Source: Candidatus Thiodiazotropha taylori
Lineage (GTDB): Bacteria > Pseudomonadota > Gammaproteobacteria > Chromatiales > Chromatiaceae
DNA: 26,092 nt
NCBI GenBank assembly: GCA_019100305.1
Contig: JAHRHW010000009.1
Span: 1 to 26,092, forward strand
Direction: 5' to 3'
Each line of letters starts with the position of its first letter. The stretch's first letter is position 1. The position numbers were made by a program, and so were the translations under genes. Shown here piece after piece: positions 8,224 through 15,658 of the stretch. The notes under the pieces were generated by a model, which saw only the letters and a program-made list of their open reading frames with translations, did not search any database and was not told the DNA's origin.

Positions 8224-10097
8224 TTTTCAGCCTATTGGATGAGCTTTTGATCTTTTCGGCTGCCACTGTGCTGGTTGCCCTGATACTAGGTCGCGGTCTG
8301 GCGGTGGGCTGGATGGTCACCATTCTCTATGGTGGTCAACTGCTGGTCCTGCTCAAGATGGCCGCACTGGGTTATGGCGGGAATCCCATCGCCTCCGAGT
8401 TGAGCCTTTCGGTGATGGGGCAGGATCTCTCCTGGCGGTTCGATGCCCTGAGCTGGTTCTTTGCACTGATCACCCTGGTGGCGGCACTCCTCACCAGTTG
8501 GTTCTCCTGCGGTGAGTGGGAGCGGAAGTTCAAACAGCAGGGGGGCAATGTCTGGCTGTTTCATCTGGCGATGGCTTTGAATGTCTTCACCATGTTGATC
8601 CTGCTCGCCAGCGGTGATCTGCTCTCCCTCTTCATCGGCTGGGAACTTGTCAGCTGGGCAGGCTTCCTGCTAATGGCGGTTGCCGGTGGCGTTGCCACCA
8701 ACGCAGCCATACGTTACATCACCTATGCGGTTGTCGGTGGGATGTCGATCTTCGGTGGCATTGCACTGGTCTATGCGGCGGCCGGTTCCCTGCAGTACGA
8801 AGCTATATTGATCGCAGTAGAGAAAATGAGTACTGGCCAGCTCTGGATGCTGGTATTACTCTTCGGCAGCGGTTTCGGCATCAAGATGGGATTGCTCCCC
8901 TTTCATCTCTGGCAGGCGGCCGCTTATGCGGAAACCCCGGGACCCGGCAGCGCCTTTCTGGGTGCCATCTCTTCCCGGATGGGGCTGTTTGCCATTCTGC
9001 TGGTTTTGGTGAAACTGTTCGGTATCGTCAACATCGACAGCCTCAAGATACCCTTCACCCTCATCGATGCGCGGGACCTGCTGGCCTGGATTGCGGTGTT
9101 CACCATAATCTTTCCCACCTATACCGCCCTGAAACAGAATGATGCACGCTATCTGCTGGCCTGGCACGGCATCGGTCAGGGTGGTTACATGTTGCTCGGC
9201 CTGGTCACCGCCAACTCCCTGGGCGCCGCCGGTGGTCTGCTTCATGTGCTGAACTATGCGGCCTGTCAGGCGGCGCTGTTGATGGCGGTGTTTGCCGTCA
9301 TGCATCGCACTGGCGCCGCTGATCTGAACAAGCTCGGTGGGCTGGTCACGCGGATGCCCCTCTCCTTTCTGGTGCTGCTAACCGGCATCATCGGCCTGGC
9401 AGGCCTCCCTCCGATGAACGGTTTCGTCTCCAAATGGCTGGTCTATCGATCCCTGCTTGAAGACGGCATGCCACTGCTTTTCCTCGGCACCATCATCGGC
9501 ACGCTGGGCACCATCCTGTCGGTCTATAAGCTGATTCACAATATGTTTCTCGGCCAACTGAGAGTGGAACACGAACACGTTCGCGAAGCCCCGTGGAGCA
9601 TGATGACACCGATGCTGATACTGGCTGGCGTGATCTTCGTCACCGGACTGCTACCCGGCATCCCGCTCACCTGGGTAGCTGCCGCACTGCAGACGATTGG
9701 TCTCACTGGTCCCGAGATCACCCTCGGCGGTATCGAATCCTCCAGTGGCAGCCTCGATATGATCTGGGTGATTGGCGTGCTGTTTGCGGGCTTCGGTATC
9801 GGTGCTGTGATCTTTTACTCAGCCGGGCCAAGTAAACGGGTCCATCAGCTCGACAACTATGCTGGCGGTCACTTCCTCACCGCCGATGTGCGCTACCAGT
9901 ACAGTGACAACTTCTACTCCGGCCTGATGCATCTGATCCGTGGCTGGTATCGTGGCAGTTTTCAATGGCTGGAAAACAGCATTACCTCACTGGTCGAGTT
10001 TCTCTCCCTTGGCATGCAGGGTATCTACCGTCGTGCCAACTCTGAATTCTATCTGTTAAGTACGGCACTCTTCATAATTGCCTGGGTGGTTTTCTAA
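8220..10097 (+). CDS. NuoL/MbxH'-like second antiporter subunit
   Basis: The 625-residue membrane protein starts at GTG. It shows the superfamily landmarks LFIGWELVSWAGF (E142 in TM5) and FGIKMGLLPFHLWQAAAYAE (K222 and H229 in TM7). After the 14-helix core, a C-terminal region of about 110 residues holds a hydrophobic segment (IWVIGVLFAGFGIGAVIF), a soluble stretch and a last helix. This resembles the NuoL lateral-helix extension and the H' subunit of Mbx complexes. Its stop TAA shares a base with the next ATG (TAATG). Two antiporter-like subunits imply more than one ion channel per complex (inference). Confidence 0.88.
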   Translation: MIFSLLDELLIFSAATVLVALILGRGLAVGWMVTILYGGQLLVLLKMAALGYGGNPIASELSLSVMGQDLSWRFDALSWFFALITLVAALLTSWFSCGEWERKFKQQGGNVWLFHLAMALNVFTMLILLASGDLLSLFIGWELVSWAGFLLMAVAGGVATNAAIRYITYAVVGGMSIFGGIALVYAAAGSLQYEAILIAVEKMSTGQLWMLVLLFGSGFGIKMGLLPFHLWQAAAYAETPGPGSAFLGAISSRMGLFAILLVLVKLFGIVNIDSLKIPFTLIDARDLLAWIAVFTIIFPTYTALKQNDARYLLAWHGIGQGGYMLLGLVTANSLGAAGGLLHVLNYAACQAALLMAVFAVMHRTGAADLNKLGGLVTRMPLSFLVLLTGIIGLAGLPPMNGFVSKWLVYRSLLEDGMPLLFLGTIIGTLGTILSVYKLIHNMFLGQLRVEHEHVREAPWSMMTPMLILAGVIFVTGLLPGIPLTWVAAALQTIGLTGPEITLGGIESSSGSLDMIWVIGVLFAGFGIGAVIFYSAGPSKRVHQLDNYAGGHFLTADVRYQYSDNFYSGLMHLIRGWYRGSFQWLENSITSLVEFLSLGMQGIYRRANSEFYLLSTALFIIAWVVF

Positions 10098-10993
10098 TGG
10101 CACCGATCGAACTTCTCATAGAGCTGACCCTGATGCCGCTGATTGCCTTTATCGTCGGCATGATGATGGTGCTGATGATGCGGCGTATTGCGGCAAAGAT
10201 TCAGCGTCGTATCGGACCGCCTTTCTTTCAACCGCTCTACGATATCGTCAAGCTTCACGGCAAACGCACGCAGGTCTCACACGGCCTGATTCATGACATC
10301 GGTATTGTCATGGCGATGGGCGGCTACATTGCCGCAGAGACCCTGCTACCGGTACCCGGTATGAACGGCATCGCGGAAAAGGGGGGACTGATCACCCTGC
10401 TCTATCTGATGATGATTCCGTCTCTCGGCCTGGCGTTGGGTGTCGGTCAGTGCGCCAATCCCAATGGCTCGATCGGCATCGCCCGCGCGCTGACTGCCAT
10501 GCTGGCCTACGACATTCCCTTGGTCATCGTCATCTTTGGCGTCGCCTATGCTGCCGGCACCACCAATCTGGTGGAGATCATCGCCACACAGCAGGCTGGT
10601 GGCTTCGCAACCTGGGGCGTGGTTGAAATGCCGCTGCTGGCCATCGCCGGTCTGATCGCCATGCATGCCTCTCTGGGTAAACAGCCTTTCGAGATCTATA
10701 TCGCCCCGGCTGAGATTGCCACCGGACCGATGGTCGAGATGAGTGGCAAGTATCTGGGTGGCCTGTTCGTCATGCAGTGCTTTCAGCTCTACACCACCTC
10801 GGTTCTCTATGTGAGTCTGTTCCTCGGTGGCGGCACCACCTGGTTCGATTTTCTGATCAAGAGTTTTCTGGTGCTGGCCATTCCGGTGAGTATCGCCTAC
10901 CTGTTTCCCCGCTATCGTACCGAGGATCTGTTGCGTCTGATGTGGAAATGGCCGGTGATGCTGGGACTGATCGGCTTGGCTTTCGTGATGTAA
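10097..10993 (+). CDS. NuoH/MbxM-like membrane subunit
   Basis: The 298-residue product is a NuoH-family membrane protein, close to the length of Mbh/Mbx M subunits. KIQRRIGPPFFQPLYDIVKL near residues 34-53 is the conserved first loop, and HASLGKQPFEIYIAPAEIA then TGPMVEMSG is the conserved acidic loop that contacts the peripheral arm. In complex I and related enzymes this subunit links electron transfer to ion pumping. It starts at TAATG and is followed, unlike other junctions here, by a 137-bp gap. Confidence 0.9.
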   Translation: MAPIELLIELTLMPLIAFIVGMMMVLMMRRIAAKIQRRIGPPFFQPLYDIVKLHGKRTQVSHGLIHDIGIVMAMGGYIAAETLLPVPGMNGIAEKGGLITLLYLMMIPSLGLALGVGQCANPNGSIGIARALTAMLAYDIPLVIVIFGVAYAAGTTNLVEIIATQQAGGFATWGVVEMPLLAIAGLIAMHASLGKQPFEIYIAPAEIATGPMVEMSGKYLGGLFVMQCFQLYTTSVLYVSLFLGGGTTWFDFLIKSFLVLAIPVSIAYLFPRYRTEDLLRLMWKWPVMLGLIGLAFVM

Positions 10994-11130
10994 ATTTGCG
11001 CCCACAGGGAGTGTGTGTGGCGAGTCCTTGTGAAACAGTGATTGACTGTCAAGGAAAATGAATACCGGCAATGCCGGACTGACGAGCCCGTAGCAATCAC
11101 TACGGGCAAGTTAACCCAACGACTTTGGTG
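10994..11130 (+). other. intergenic spacer with several inverted repeats
   Basis: No gene is visible in this spacer between the NuoH- and NuoB-like genes. It contains a perfect 8-bp stem (GCCCGTAG at 11086-11093, CTACGGGC at 11100-11107), the near-palindrome CCGGCAATGCCGG at 11065-11077, and nested arms CCTTG/CAAGG (11026-11030, 11050-11054) around ACAGT/ACTGT. No T-tract follows, so it is not a classical terminator. It may be an mRNA-processing or stability element, or an old insertion remnant. Confidence 0.5.
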
Positions 11131-11517
11131 ATGGTTATGAGCAGATTACAAAAGATACCGGTAGTCGAAGAGAAAAAGGGCAACCCCCTGGCCCGGGTGT
11201 TCGATGATTTGGTGCGCTTCTGCCGCTCGCGCTCCCTGTTCATTCTCCACTACTGTACCGGCTGCGGTGCAATCGAACTGCCGCCGGCGATGACCTCCCG
11301 TTTCGATATGGAACGCCTTGGCATTCAACCTATGGTCTCCCCCAGACAGGCGGATATTCTGTTGATTACCGGCTATGTCTCGATCAAAACCCTGAAACGG
11401 GTGATCCTCACCTACGAGCAGATGGGTTCACCGAAATATGTGGTGGGAATTTGCTCCTGCACAGTCAATGGCGGCATGTACTGGCAGAGCTATGCAACCG
11501 CGAAAAAACTTGATTAA
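11131..11517 (+). CDS. NuoB/MbxJ-like small subunit, N-terminal fragment (before in-frame TAA)
   Basis: The product (128 residues from ATG 11131; TTG 11125 and ATG 11137 are alternative starts) is the first part of a NuoB-type iron-sulfur subunit. YCTGCGAIELPPAM carries two cluster cysteines and GICSCTVNGGMYW carries the third. The fourth, in the family motif GCxPRPEA, is missing here because TAA at 11515 ends the frame after AKKLD. The motif is found in the same frame directly downstream (11521-11850). In complex I this protein carries the terminal N2 cluster, and in group 4 hydrogenases the proximal cluster. Alone this fragment should not assemble a normal four-cysteine cluster. Confidence 0.8.
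   Translation: MVMSRLQKIPVVEEKKGNPLARVFDDLVRFCRSRSLFILHYCTGCGAIELPPAMTSRFDMERLGIQPMVSPRQADILLITGYVSIKTLKRVILTYEQMGSPKYVVGICSCTVNGGMYWQSYATAKKLD
11515..11517 (+). other. in-frame TAA that splits the NuoB-like gene
   Basis: Codons run GAT-TAA-TAT-ATG-CCG-GTC-GAT. In NuoB-like proteins the Asp of the (K/N)xD segment is followed by three residues and then PVD. Here D-stop-Y-M-PVD keeps that spacing exactly, so the stop replaces one codon without shifting the frame. A single C-to-T change of CAA (Gln), or a G- or A-to-T change of GAA or AAA, would give it. TAA is neither the selenocysteine (UGA) nor the pyrrolysine (UAG) codon. Confidence 0.85.
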
Positions 11518-11520
11518 TAT

Positions 11521-11850
11521 ATGCCGGTCGATCTCTATATCGCCGGTTGCATGCCGAGACCAGAGGCAGTGATCAGCGGTCTGCAGAAACTGATGGATCA
11601 CATCAACAGCGGTGAAGCCGACAGTTGGCAGGACTACTACCGCAACTATGACTACTACCTGGGCAATCAACAGAAACTCTTCGGCGAGGATTGGCAGACC
11701 CCCACTGACATCATCACTGAAGCGAAACACTATGAGCTGATGGGTGAAGGCACCCTGGGTCAACACACCCGCCTGCTGGAGCAGCATCAGAAACCTCTGG
11801 AGGCCCTTGAGATGCGCCTAGGCCACAACATCAAGGAGCCGGTTGAATGA
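11521..11850 (+). CDS. NuoB/MbxJ-like small subunit, C-terminal fragment (after in-frame TAA)
   Basis: The 109-residue frame starts at ATG three bases after the stop of the N-terminal fragment and in the same frame. Its beginning, PVDLYIAGCMPRPEAVISGL, is the classic NuoB C-terminal motif with the fourth cluster cysteine (C10). About 75 further residues, rich in Tyr and acidic residues (for example DYYRNYDYYLG), extend past the usual family end. There is no good ribosome-binding site, so if it is translated separately it would depend on reinitiation. It overlaps the NuoC-like gene as ATGA (11847-11850). The pair may be a disrupted gene, a real split subunit or a sequence error. Confidence 0.75.
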   Translation: MPVDLYIAGCMPRPEAVISGLQKLMDHINSGEADSWQDYYRNYDYYLGNQQKLFGEDWQTPTDIITEAKHYELMGEGTLGQHTRLLEQHQKPLEALEMRLGHNIKEPVE

Positions 11851-12416
11851 GTCAGCAAGTCGCCCATTGGCTGGACAATCTCCTGAAAGAGATCGAAGGC
11901 ATCGAAGTTCGTCGTAAAAGCAGTCGTCGGGTACGGGTCGACGTTCCGGCGGATGCACTACCCGCTCTGTTGGAACTGCTGCAGGGACGAGCCGGTTATA
12001 TACACCTCTCCGCGATCAGTTGTGTTGACTGGATCGAGGATGACGAGTTTGAACTGGTCTACCACGTCTGGTCCTATGAGAGTCACTCCCTGGTATCGGC
12101 CCATATTCGCATTGCCCGTGAACCGGGAGTCTATCTCTCGGTATACGACCTCTATCAGCCCGCTGGCTTTTTCGAGCGTGATATCCACGAGATGTATGGC
12201 ATCCACTTCGAAGGCAGTCCCAATATGGAGAAATTCATCCTTACCGAATGGGACGGTCCGCCACCGATGCGCAAAGAGTTCGACAGCGAAGCCTATATCA
12301 ACGAGCACCTGAGCTGGCAGGAGTACAACCCGGAGTGGTTACAGGAGCTGGTCGCCGAAGGTGGTGGTGTAATCATCCCTCCGGAAGAGCAGCGCTTCAG
12401 TCAGAAGAAGAAGTGA
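11847..12416 (+). CDS. NuoC/MbxK-like subunit (30-kDa family)
   Basis: The 189-residue protein carries the NuoC-family signature FFERDIHEMYGIHFEGSPN at about residues 108-126, and GPPPMRKEFD follows. The N-terminal ~100 residues fit the alpha/beta NuoC fold (for example YIHLSAISCVDWIEDDEFEL). This subunit braces the NuoB and NuoD subunits in the peripheral arm. It has no cofactor of its own. The C-terminus is a lysine-rich QKKK. It overlaps the upstream fragment by four bases and is followed by the inverted-repeat element. Confidence 0.9.
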   Translation: MSQQVAHWLDNLLKEIEGIEVRRKSSRRVRVDVPADALPALLELLQGRAGYIHLSAISCVDWIEDDEFELVYHVWSYESHSLVSAHIRIAREPGVYLSVYDLYQPAGFFERDIHEMYGIHFEGSPNMEKFILTEWDGPPPMRKEFDSEAYINEHLSWQEYNPEWLQELVAEGGGVIIPPEEQRFSQKKK

Positions 12417-12427
12417 AGAGTTTATAG

Positions 12428-12590
12428 TCCGCAAATGAACACGTACAAACGCAAATGTTATTGATGAAATTGAAATACCATATGTATCTGCTGATGCGTC
12501 AATTTTTTTTGAGCGAGTTAAATTGGTTTTGCCTTTGTCTTAAAAGCAACCGATTAAACCCATTTGCGTTTACTAGCGTTGATTTGCGGA
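12428..12590. mobile_element. 163-bp MITE-like element with ~30-bp terminal inverted repeats
   Basis: The 30 bases at 12428-12457 and the reverse complement of 12561-12590 agree at the outer 9 (TCCGCAAAT) and the inner 11 bases (AAACGCAAATG), with partial matches between. The ~103-bp interior is AT-rich, has a run of eight or nine T near 12500 and encodes nothing. The repeat also has a periodic GCAAAT/GCGTT texture. Termini, size and lack of coding fit a non-autonomous mobile or interspersed repeat. I see no clear target-site duplication. It separates NuoC- and NuoD-like genes that are normally adjacent. Confidence 0.65.
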
Positions 12591-12620
12591 ACCCAAATTT
12601 AAAAAAACAAGCGAAACGAT

Positions 12621-13763
12621 ATGAGACCTGAGAATTACGAAGCCCAGCGCCAGCCGCCGAGTAATGAGTATGAACTCAATTTCGGTCCGAACCATCCGGG
12701 TATCGAAGGCAACTATGCACTGAAGGTTAAGCTGCATGGCGATATCGTGCTGGAGGCCAAGGCGGATGGCGGTTATCTGCACCGGGGTTTTGAAAAACTG
12801 ATGGAGCAGCGGCTGTGGATACAGAACATCGCCCTGGTGCCTCGTATCTGTGTGCCTGACCCTTCACCAATGGAGCTCTGCTACTCGATGGCGGTTGAAG
12901 AGTTGTGTGGACTGAAAGTCCCGCAACGGGCTCAGTGGTTGCGGGTGATGCAGTTGGAGCTGTCGCGCATCGCAGCCCATCTGTTCACCTTTGGTGGTCA
13001 TGCGGCAACCACCGGTATGTATAGCACCATGTATTGGGGAGTGGCCGATCGGGATCTGCTGCTCGATCTGTTCGAGGAGTTCACCGGTGGCCGGGTCTAC
13101 AGCATCTACAACATCCCCGGCGGTGTGCGTAGGGAATTGCCGGAAGGATTCCTGCAGCGCCTGACAGAAACCCTCGACTACATCGAGTCACGACTGCCTG
13201 ACTACGATAACCTCTTCTTCAAGAACCAGGTATTCGTAAAGCGGGCCAAAGGCACTGGTGTGATGTCCCGTGAGCAGGCCCTGGAGTGGGGTGTCACGGG
13301 CCCCAATCTGCGCGCCACTGGGCTGGCCTTCGATGTACGCCGGGATGACCCCTATCTGGTCTACGATCAACTGGAGTTCGATATCCCGGTTGAAGAGAGC
13401 GGTGATGCCTGGGCACGCACCCTGGTGCGCCGCAAAGAGTTGATGGAGAGTATCCGCATCCTGCGCCAGGTGGTGGAGATTCTGCCTGACATCCATGGAC
13501 CGATTCGGGCACCGATCCCCAATCCACTGGCCTGGAATGTCCCTGCCGGAGAGACCTACACCCGGGTTGAATCCTCCAAAGGAGAGCTCTGCTACTACGT
13601 GGTCTCCAATGGCGGCCCCAAACCCTACCGGGTGCATGTACGTGGCCCCTCCTCCATGCATGCGGTACAGGTGCTGGAGAAGATGTCGGTCGGATCGCGC
13701 ATCGAGGACATTGCCCAGACCATGTTCTCCCTGGATGCCTGTCCGCCGGAAGTTGACCGTTGA
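12621..13763 (+). CDS. NuoD/MbxL-like large subunit with degenerate [NiFe] motifs
   Basis: The 380-residue product aligns by motif with NuoD and with group 4 [NiFe]-hydrogenase large subunits: FGPNHPGIEGNYALKVKLHG near residues 21-40, GGYLHRGFEKLME near 50-62 and IYNIPGGVRRELP later. Catalytic hydrogenases have CxxC at both ends. Here the N-terminal motif is CVPD (77-80) and the C-terminal one is CPPE (374-377), so only two of four Ni-Fe cysteine ligands remain. A working [NiFe] site is therefore unlikely. Typical NuoD has none of these cysteines, so the sequence is intermediate, which from memory resembles archaeal Mbx/Mbs. No clear ribosome-binding site precedes ATG 12621. Confidence 0.88.
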   Translation: MRPENYEAQRQPPSNEYELNFGPNHPGIEGNYALKVKLHGDIVLEAKADGGYLHRGFEKLMEQRLWIQNIALVPRICVPDPSPMELCYSMAVEELCGLKVPQRAQWLRVMQLELSRIAAHLFTFGGHAATTGMYSTMYWGVADRDLLLDLFEEFTGGRVYSIYNIPGGVRRELPEGFLQRLTETLDYIESRLPDYDNLFFKNQVFVKRAKGTGVMSREQALEWGVTGPNLRATGLAFDVRRDDPYLVYDQLEFDIPVEESGDAWARTLVRRKELMESIRILRQVVEILPDIHGPIRAPIPNPLAWNVPAGETYTRVESSKGELCYYVVSNGGPKPYRVHVRGPSSMHAVQVLEKMSVGSRIEDIAQTMFSLDACPPEVDR

Positions 13764-13779
13764 GATTTATGGGTAATCG

Positions 13780-15639
13780 ATGATGTCCAAACCGATTGAT
13801 GATGCCAAACTGAGCAAACAGAACGTAACGATCGAGCATGAGGAGGCCGGCTCCATCCTCAGCCCGCTCAAGGCACTGCAGTTTTTCATGCGCAAACCGG
13901 TCACGGTTCCACTGCAACCCCGCCCGGCGGCAGACAACTACCGGGGTTTTCATCTTAACGATCATGACAAGTGCATTGGCTGCAGTTCCTGCCAGAAAGT
14001 GTGTGACAACGCAGCCATCACCATGGTCAAGGTTCCCCATCTGCCGGAAGATCCGGTCAACGGTGTACGCAATCTTCGCCCGGCAATCGATTATGGCCGT
14101 TGCTGCTGGTGCGCCCTGTGTGTCGACATCTGCCCGACCAGCGCCATCTCACTCTCCCGTGAATATGTTCATACCTGTACCCAGGAGGAGATCGACAGTT
14201 ATTTCATACTACCGGATGAAACCGGTATCCATGGCGAGTACTACGGTGAGGGGTGGCAGAAGACCAGTGACTCAGATCTGCTCGACCTGAACCGACAGCC
14301 AATGGCAGAGCTGGAAGCCGAGCAGCGAATCGATAACTTCAATGAGATCGTTGCCGGCTACACCGATCAGCAGGCGGTAATCGAAGCCTCACGCTGTGTT
14401 CAGTGCGGCATGTGCCACGATGCCTGCCCTACCCATATGGACGCCCCCGAATATATACGCTCGATCTGGCAGGGCAACCTTGAGGAAGCGGTACGTTGGA
14501 TCTATCAGAGCAACCCCTTCTCTCATGTCTGCGGCCGGGTCTGCACCCACCGCTGCGAAGATGCCTGTTCGATCGGCCGACGGGGTGAGCCCGTATCCAT
14601 CCGCTGGTTGAAACGCTACGCCATGGATTCGGTGGATCATGAACGGATCAAGCAGATTGCTGCGGAGGGTAAAGCGGACTATCTGAGCGGCAAACAGATC
14701 GCCATTATCGGCGCAGGACCGGCCGGTCTCACTACCGCCTACGACCTGGTACGCAAAGGGCATCAGGTAACGGTCTTCGAGGCTCGCAAGGAAGCGGGTG
14801 GCATGCCCCGTTACGGAATTCCCGAATACCGCCTGCCCTACGACATGCTCGACCAGGACATCGATGTGATCACCTCCATGGGGGTGAAGATCCAGACCGG
14901 TATTCAGATCGGTAAGGATATCACTATGGCGCAACTGGAAGCGGAGTATGACGCAGTGGTACTGGCCATTGGTCTGCATCTTGGTCGCTCCACCCGGGTT
15001 CCCGGCGCTGACCACAAACAGGTGCGTAAAGCGATCGATCTACTGCGCAGAACCACCGATGATGAAGCGTATGAGATTCCGCAGAAGGCGGTTGTCATTG
15101 GTGGCGGTAACGTGGCAATGGATATTGCCAGAACCCTCGCCCGTCAACAGCAACAGCAGTTTGGCCAGGTTCAGGTGACAGTCACGGCATTGGAAGAGAT
15201 GGCCAACTTTCTGGCTGACCCGGTAGAGATCAAAGAGTGCCGTGAGGAAGGCATCGAGATCTATGATGCAAGAGGTCCCCAGGCCTGCATCATCAAAAAC
15301 GACACGCTGATCGGACTTAAGACCTGGAAGGTCCGTTCCATCTTCGATGAACAAGGTCGCTTCGCACCGGAATATGATGAGCAGGATGAACAGATTCACG
15401 CCGCTGACATGGTCATAGAAGCCATCGGTCAGATGTCGGATAACAATCTGCTTGGTGACGATCTGACGGAAGCCCTGGAGTGGCAAAGGGGCCGACTCAG
15501 TATCGATGGACAGGGTCGAACCTCAGTCGACTGGCTTTGGGCCGCGGGTGATTGTGTCAATGGACCGGATGTGGTCCACGCCATCGCGGATGGTCATCGA
15601 GTGGCTGCCAGCATCGATGAGTGGTTGAATCAGCAATAA
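13780..15639 (+). CDS. NuoI/MbxN-type ferredoxin fused to GltD/NfnL-like FAD-NAD(P) oxidoreductase
   Basis: This 619-residue protein joins modules normally found apart. Residues ~55-130 are a two-cluster ferredoxin (C65-C68-C71-C75, then C108-C111-C114-C118 with the usual CP), in the operon slot of NuoI/MbxN. Residues ~195-270 have the GltD/NfnL N-terminal cysteines (C206/209/212/216 and C251/255/259/263). An FAD fold follows (IIGAGPAGLTTAYDL, ~309-323), then a nucleotide fold (VVIGGGNVAMDIARTL, ~438-453) and the closing WAAGDCVNGPDVVHAIADG. After the second fold, where NADPH-type homologues have a YRR-like basic motif, this one reads VTALEEM, which hints at NADH (inference). The likely role is electron exchange between NAD(P)H and the membrane complex. 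Confidence 0.87.
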   Translation: MMSKPIDDAKLSKQNVTIEHEEAGSILSPLKALQFFMRKPVTVPLQPRPAADNYRGFHLNDHDKCIGCSSCQKVCDNAAITMVKVPHLPEDPVNGVRNLRPAIDYGRCCWCALCVDICPTSAISLSREYVHTCTQEEIDSYFILPDETGIHGEYYGEGWQKTSDSDLLDLNRQPMAELEAEQRIDNFNEIVAGYTDQQAVIEASRCVQCGMCHDACPTHMDAPEYIRSIWQGNLEEAVRWIYQSNPFSHVCGRVCTHRCEDACSIGRRGEPVSIRWLKRYAMDSVDHERIKQIAAEGKADYLSGKQIAIIGAGPAGLTTAYDLVRKGHQVTVFEARKEAGGMPRYGIPEYRLPYDMLDQDIDVITSMGVKIQTGIQIGKDITMAQLEAEYDAVVLAIGLHLGRSTRVPGADHKQVRKAIDLLRRTTDDEAYEIPQKAVVIGGGNVAMDIARTLARQQQQQFGQVQVTVTALEEMANFLADPVEIKECREEGIEIYDARGPQACIIKNDTLIGLKTWKVRSIFDEQGRFAPEYDEQDEQIHAADMVIEAIGQMSDNNLLGDDLTEALEWQRGRLSIDGQGRTSVDWLWAAGDCVNGPDVVHAIADGHRVAASIDEWLNQQ

Positions 15640-15658
15640 CAGCAGGAGTGGCATCGCC

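Noticed and set aside
10346..11071. 241-codon minus-strand ORF opposite the NuoH-like gene
   Set aside because: It is rich in His and Gln as expected of the reverse strand of a membrane-protein gene, has no family motifs, and overlaps a firm NuoH gene.
11515..11517. Stop codon as a recoded selenocysteine or pyrrolysine site
   Set aside because: The codon is TAA, which is not used for either residue, and the family has no such residue at this position.
12621..13763. Functional [NiFe]-hydrogenase large subunit
   Set aside because: Both CxxC motifs have lost their second cysteine, and no hydrogenase maturation genes are seen nearby.
13294..14040. 248-codon minus-strand ORF across the NuoD-like and flavoprotein genes
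   Set aside because: It spans two conserved + strand genes and their junction; the composition is that of an antisense shadow.
14389..15015. 208-codon minus-strand ORF inside the flavoprotein gene
   Set aside because: It is antisense to conserved FAD-binding and iron-sulfur coding sequence and has no recognisable motif.
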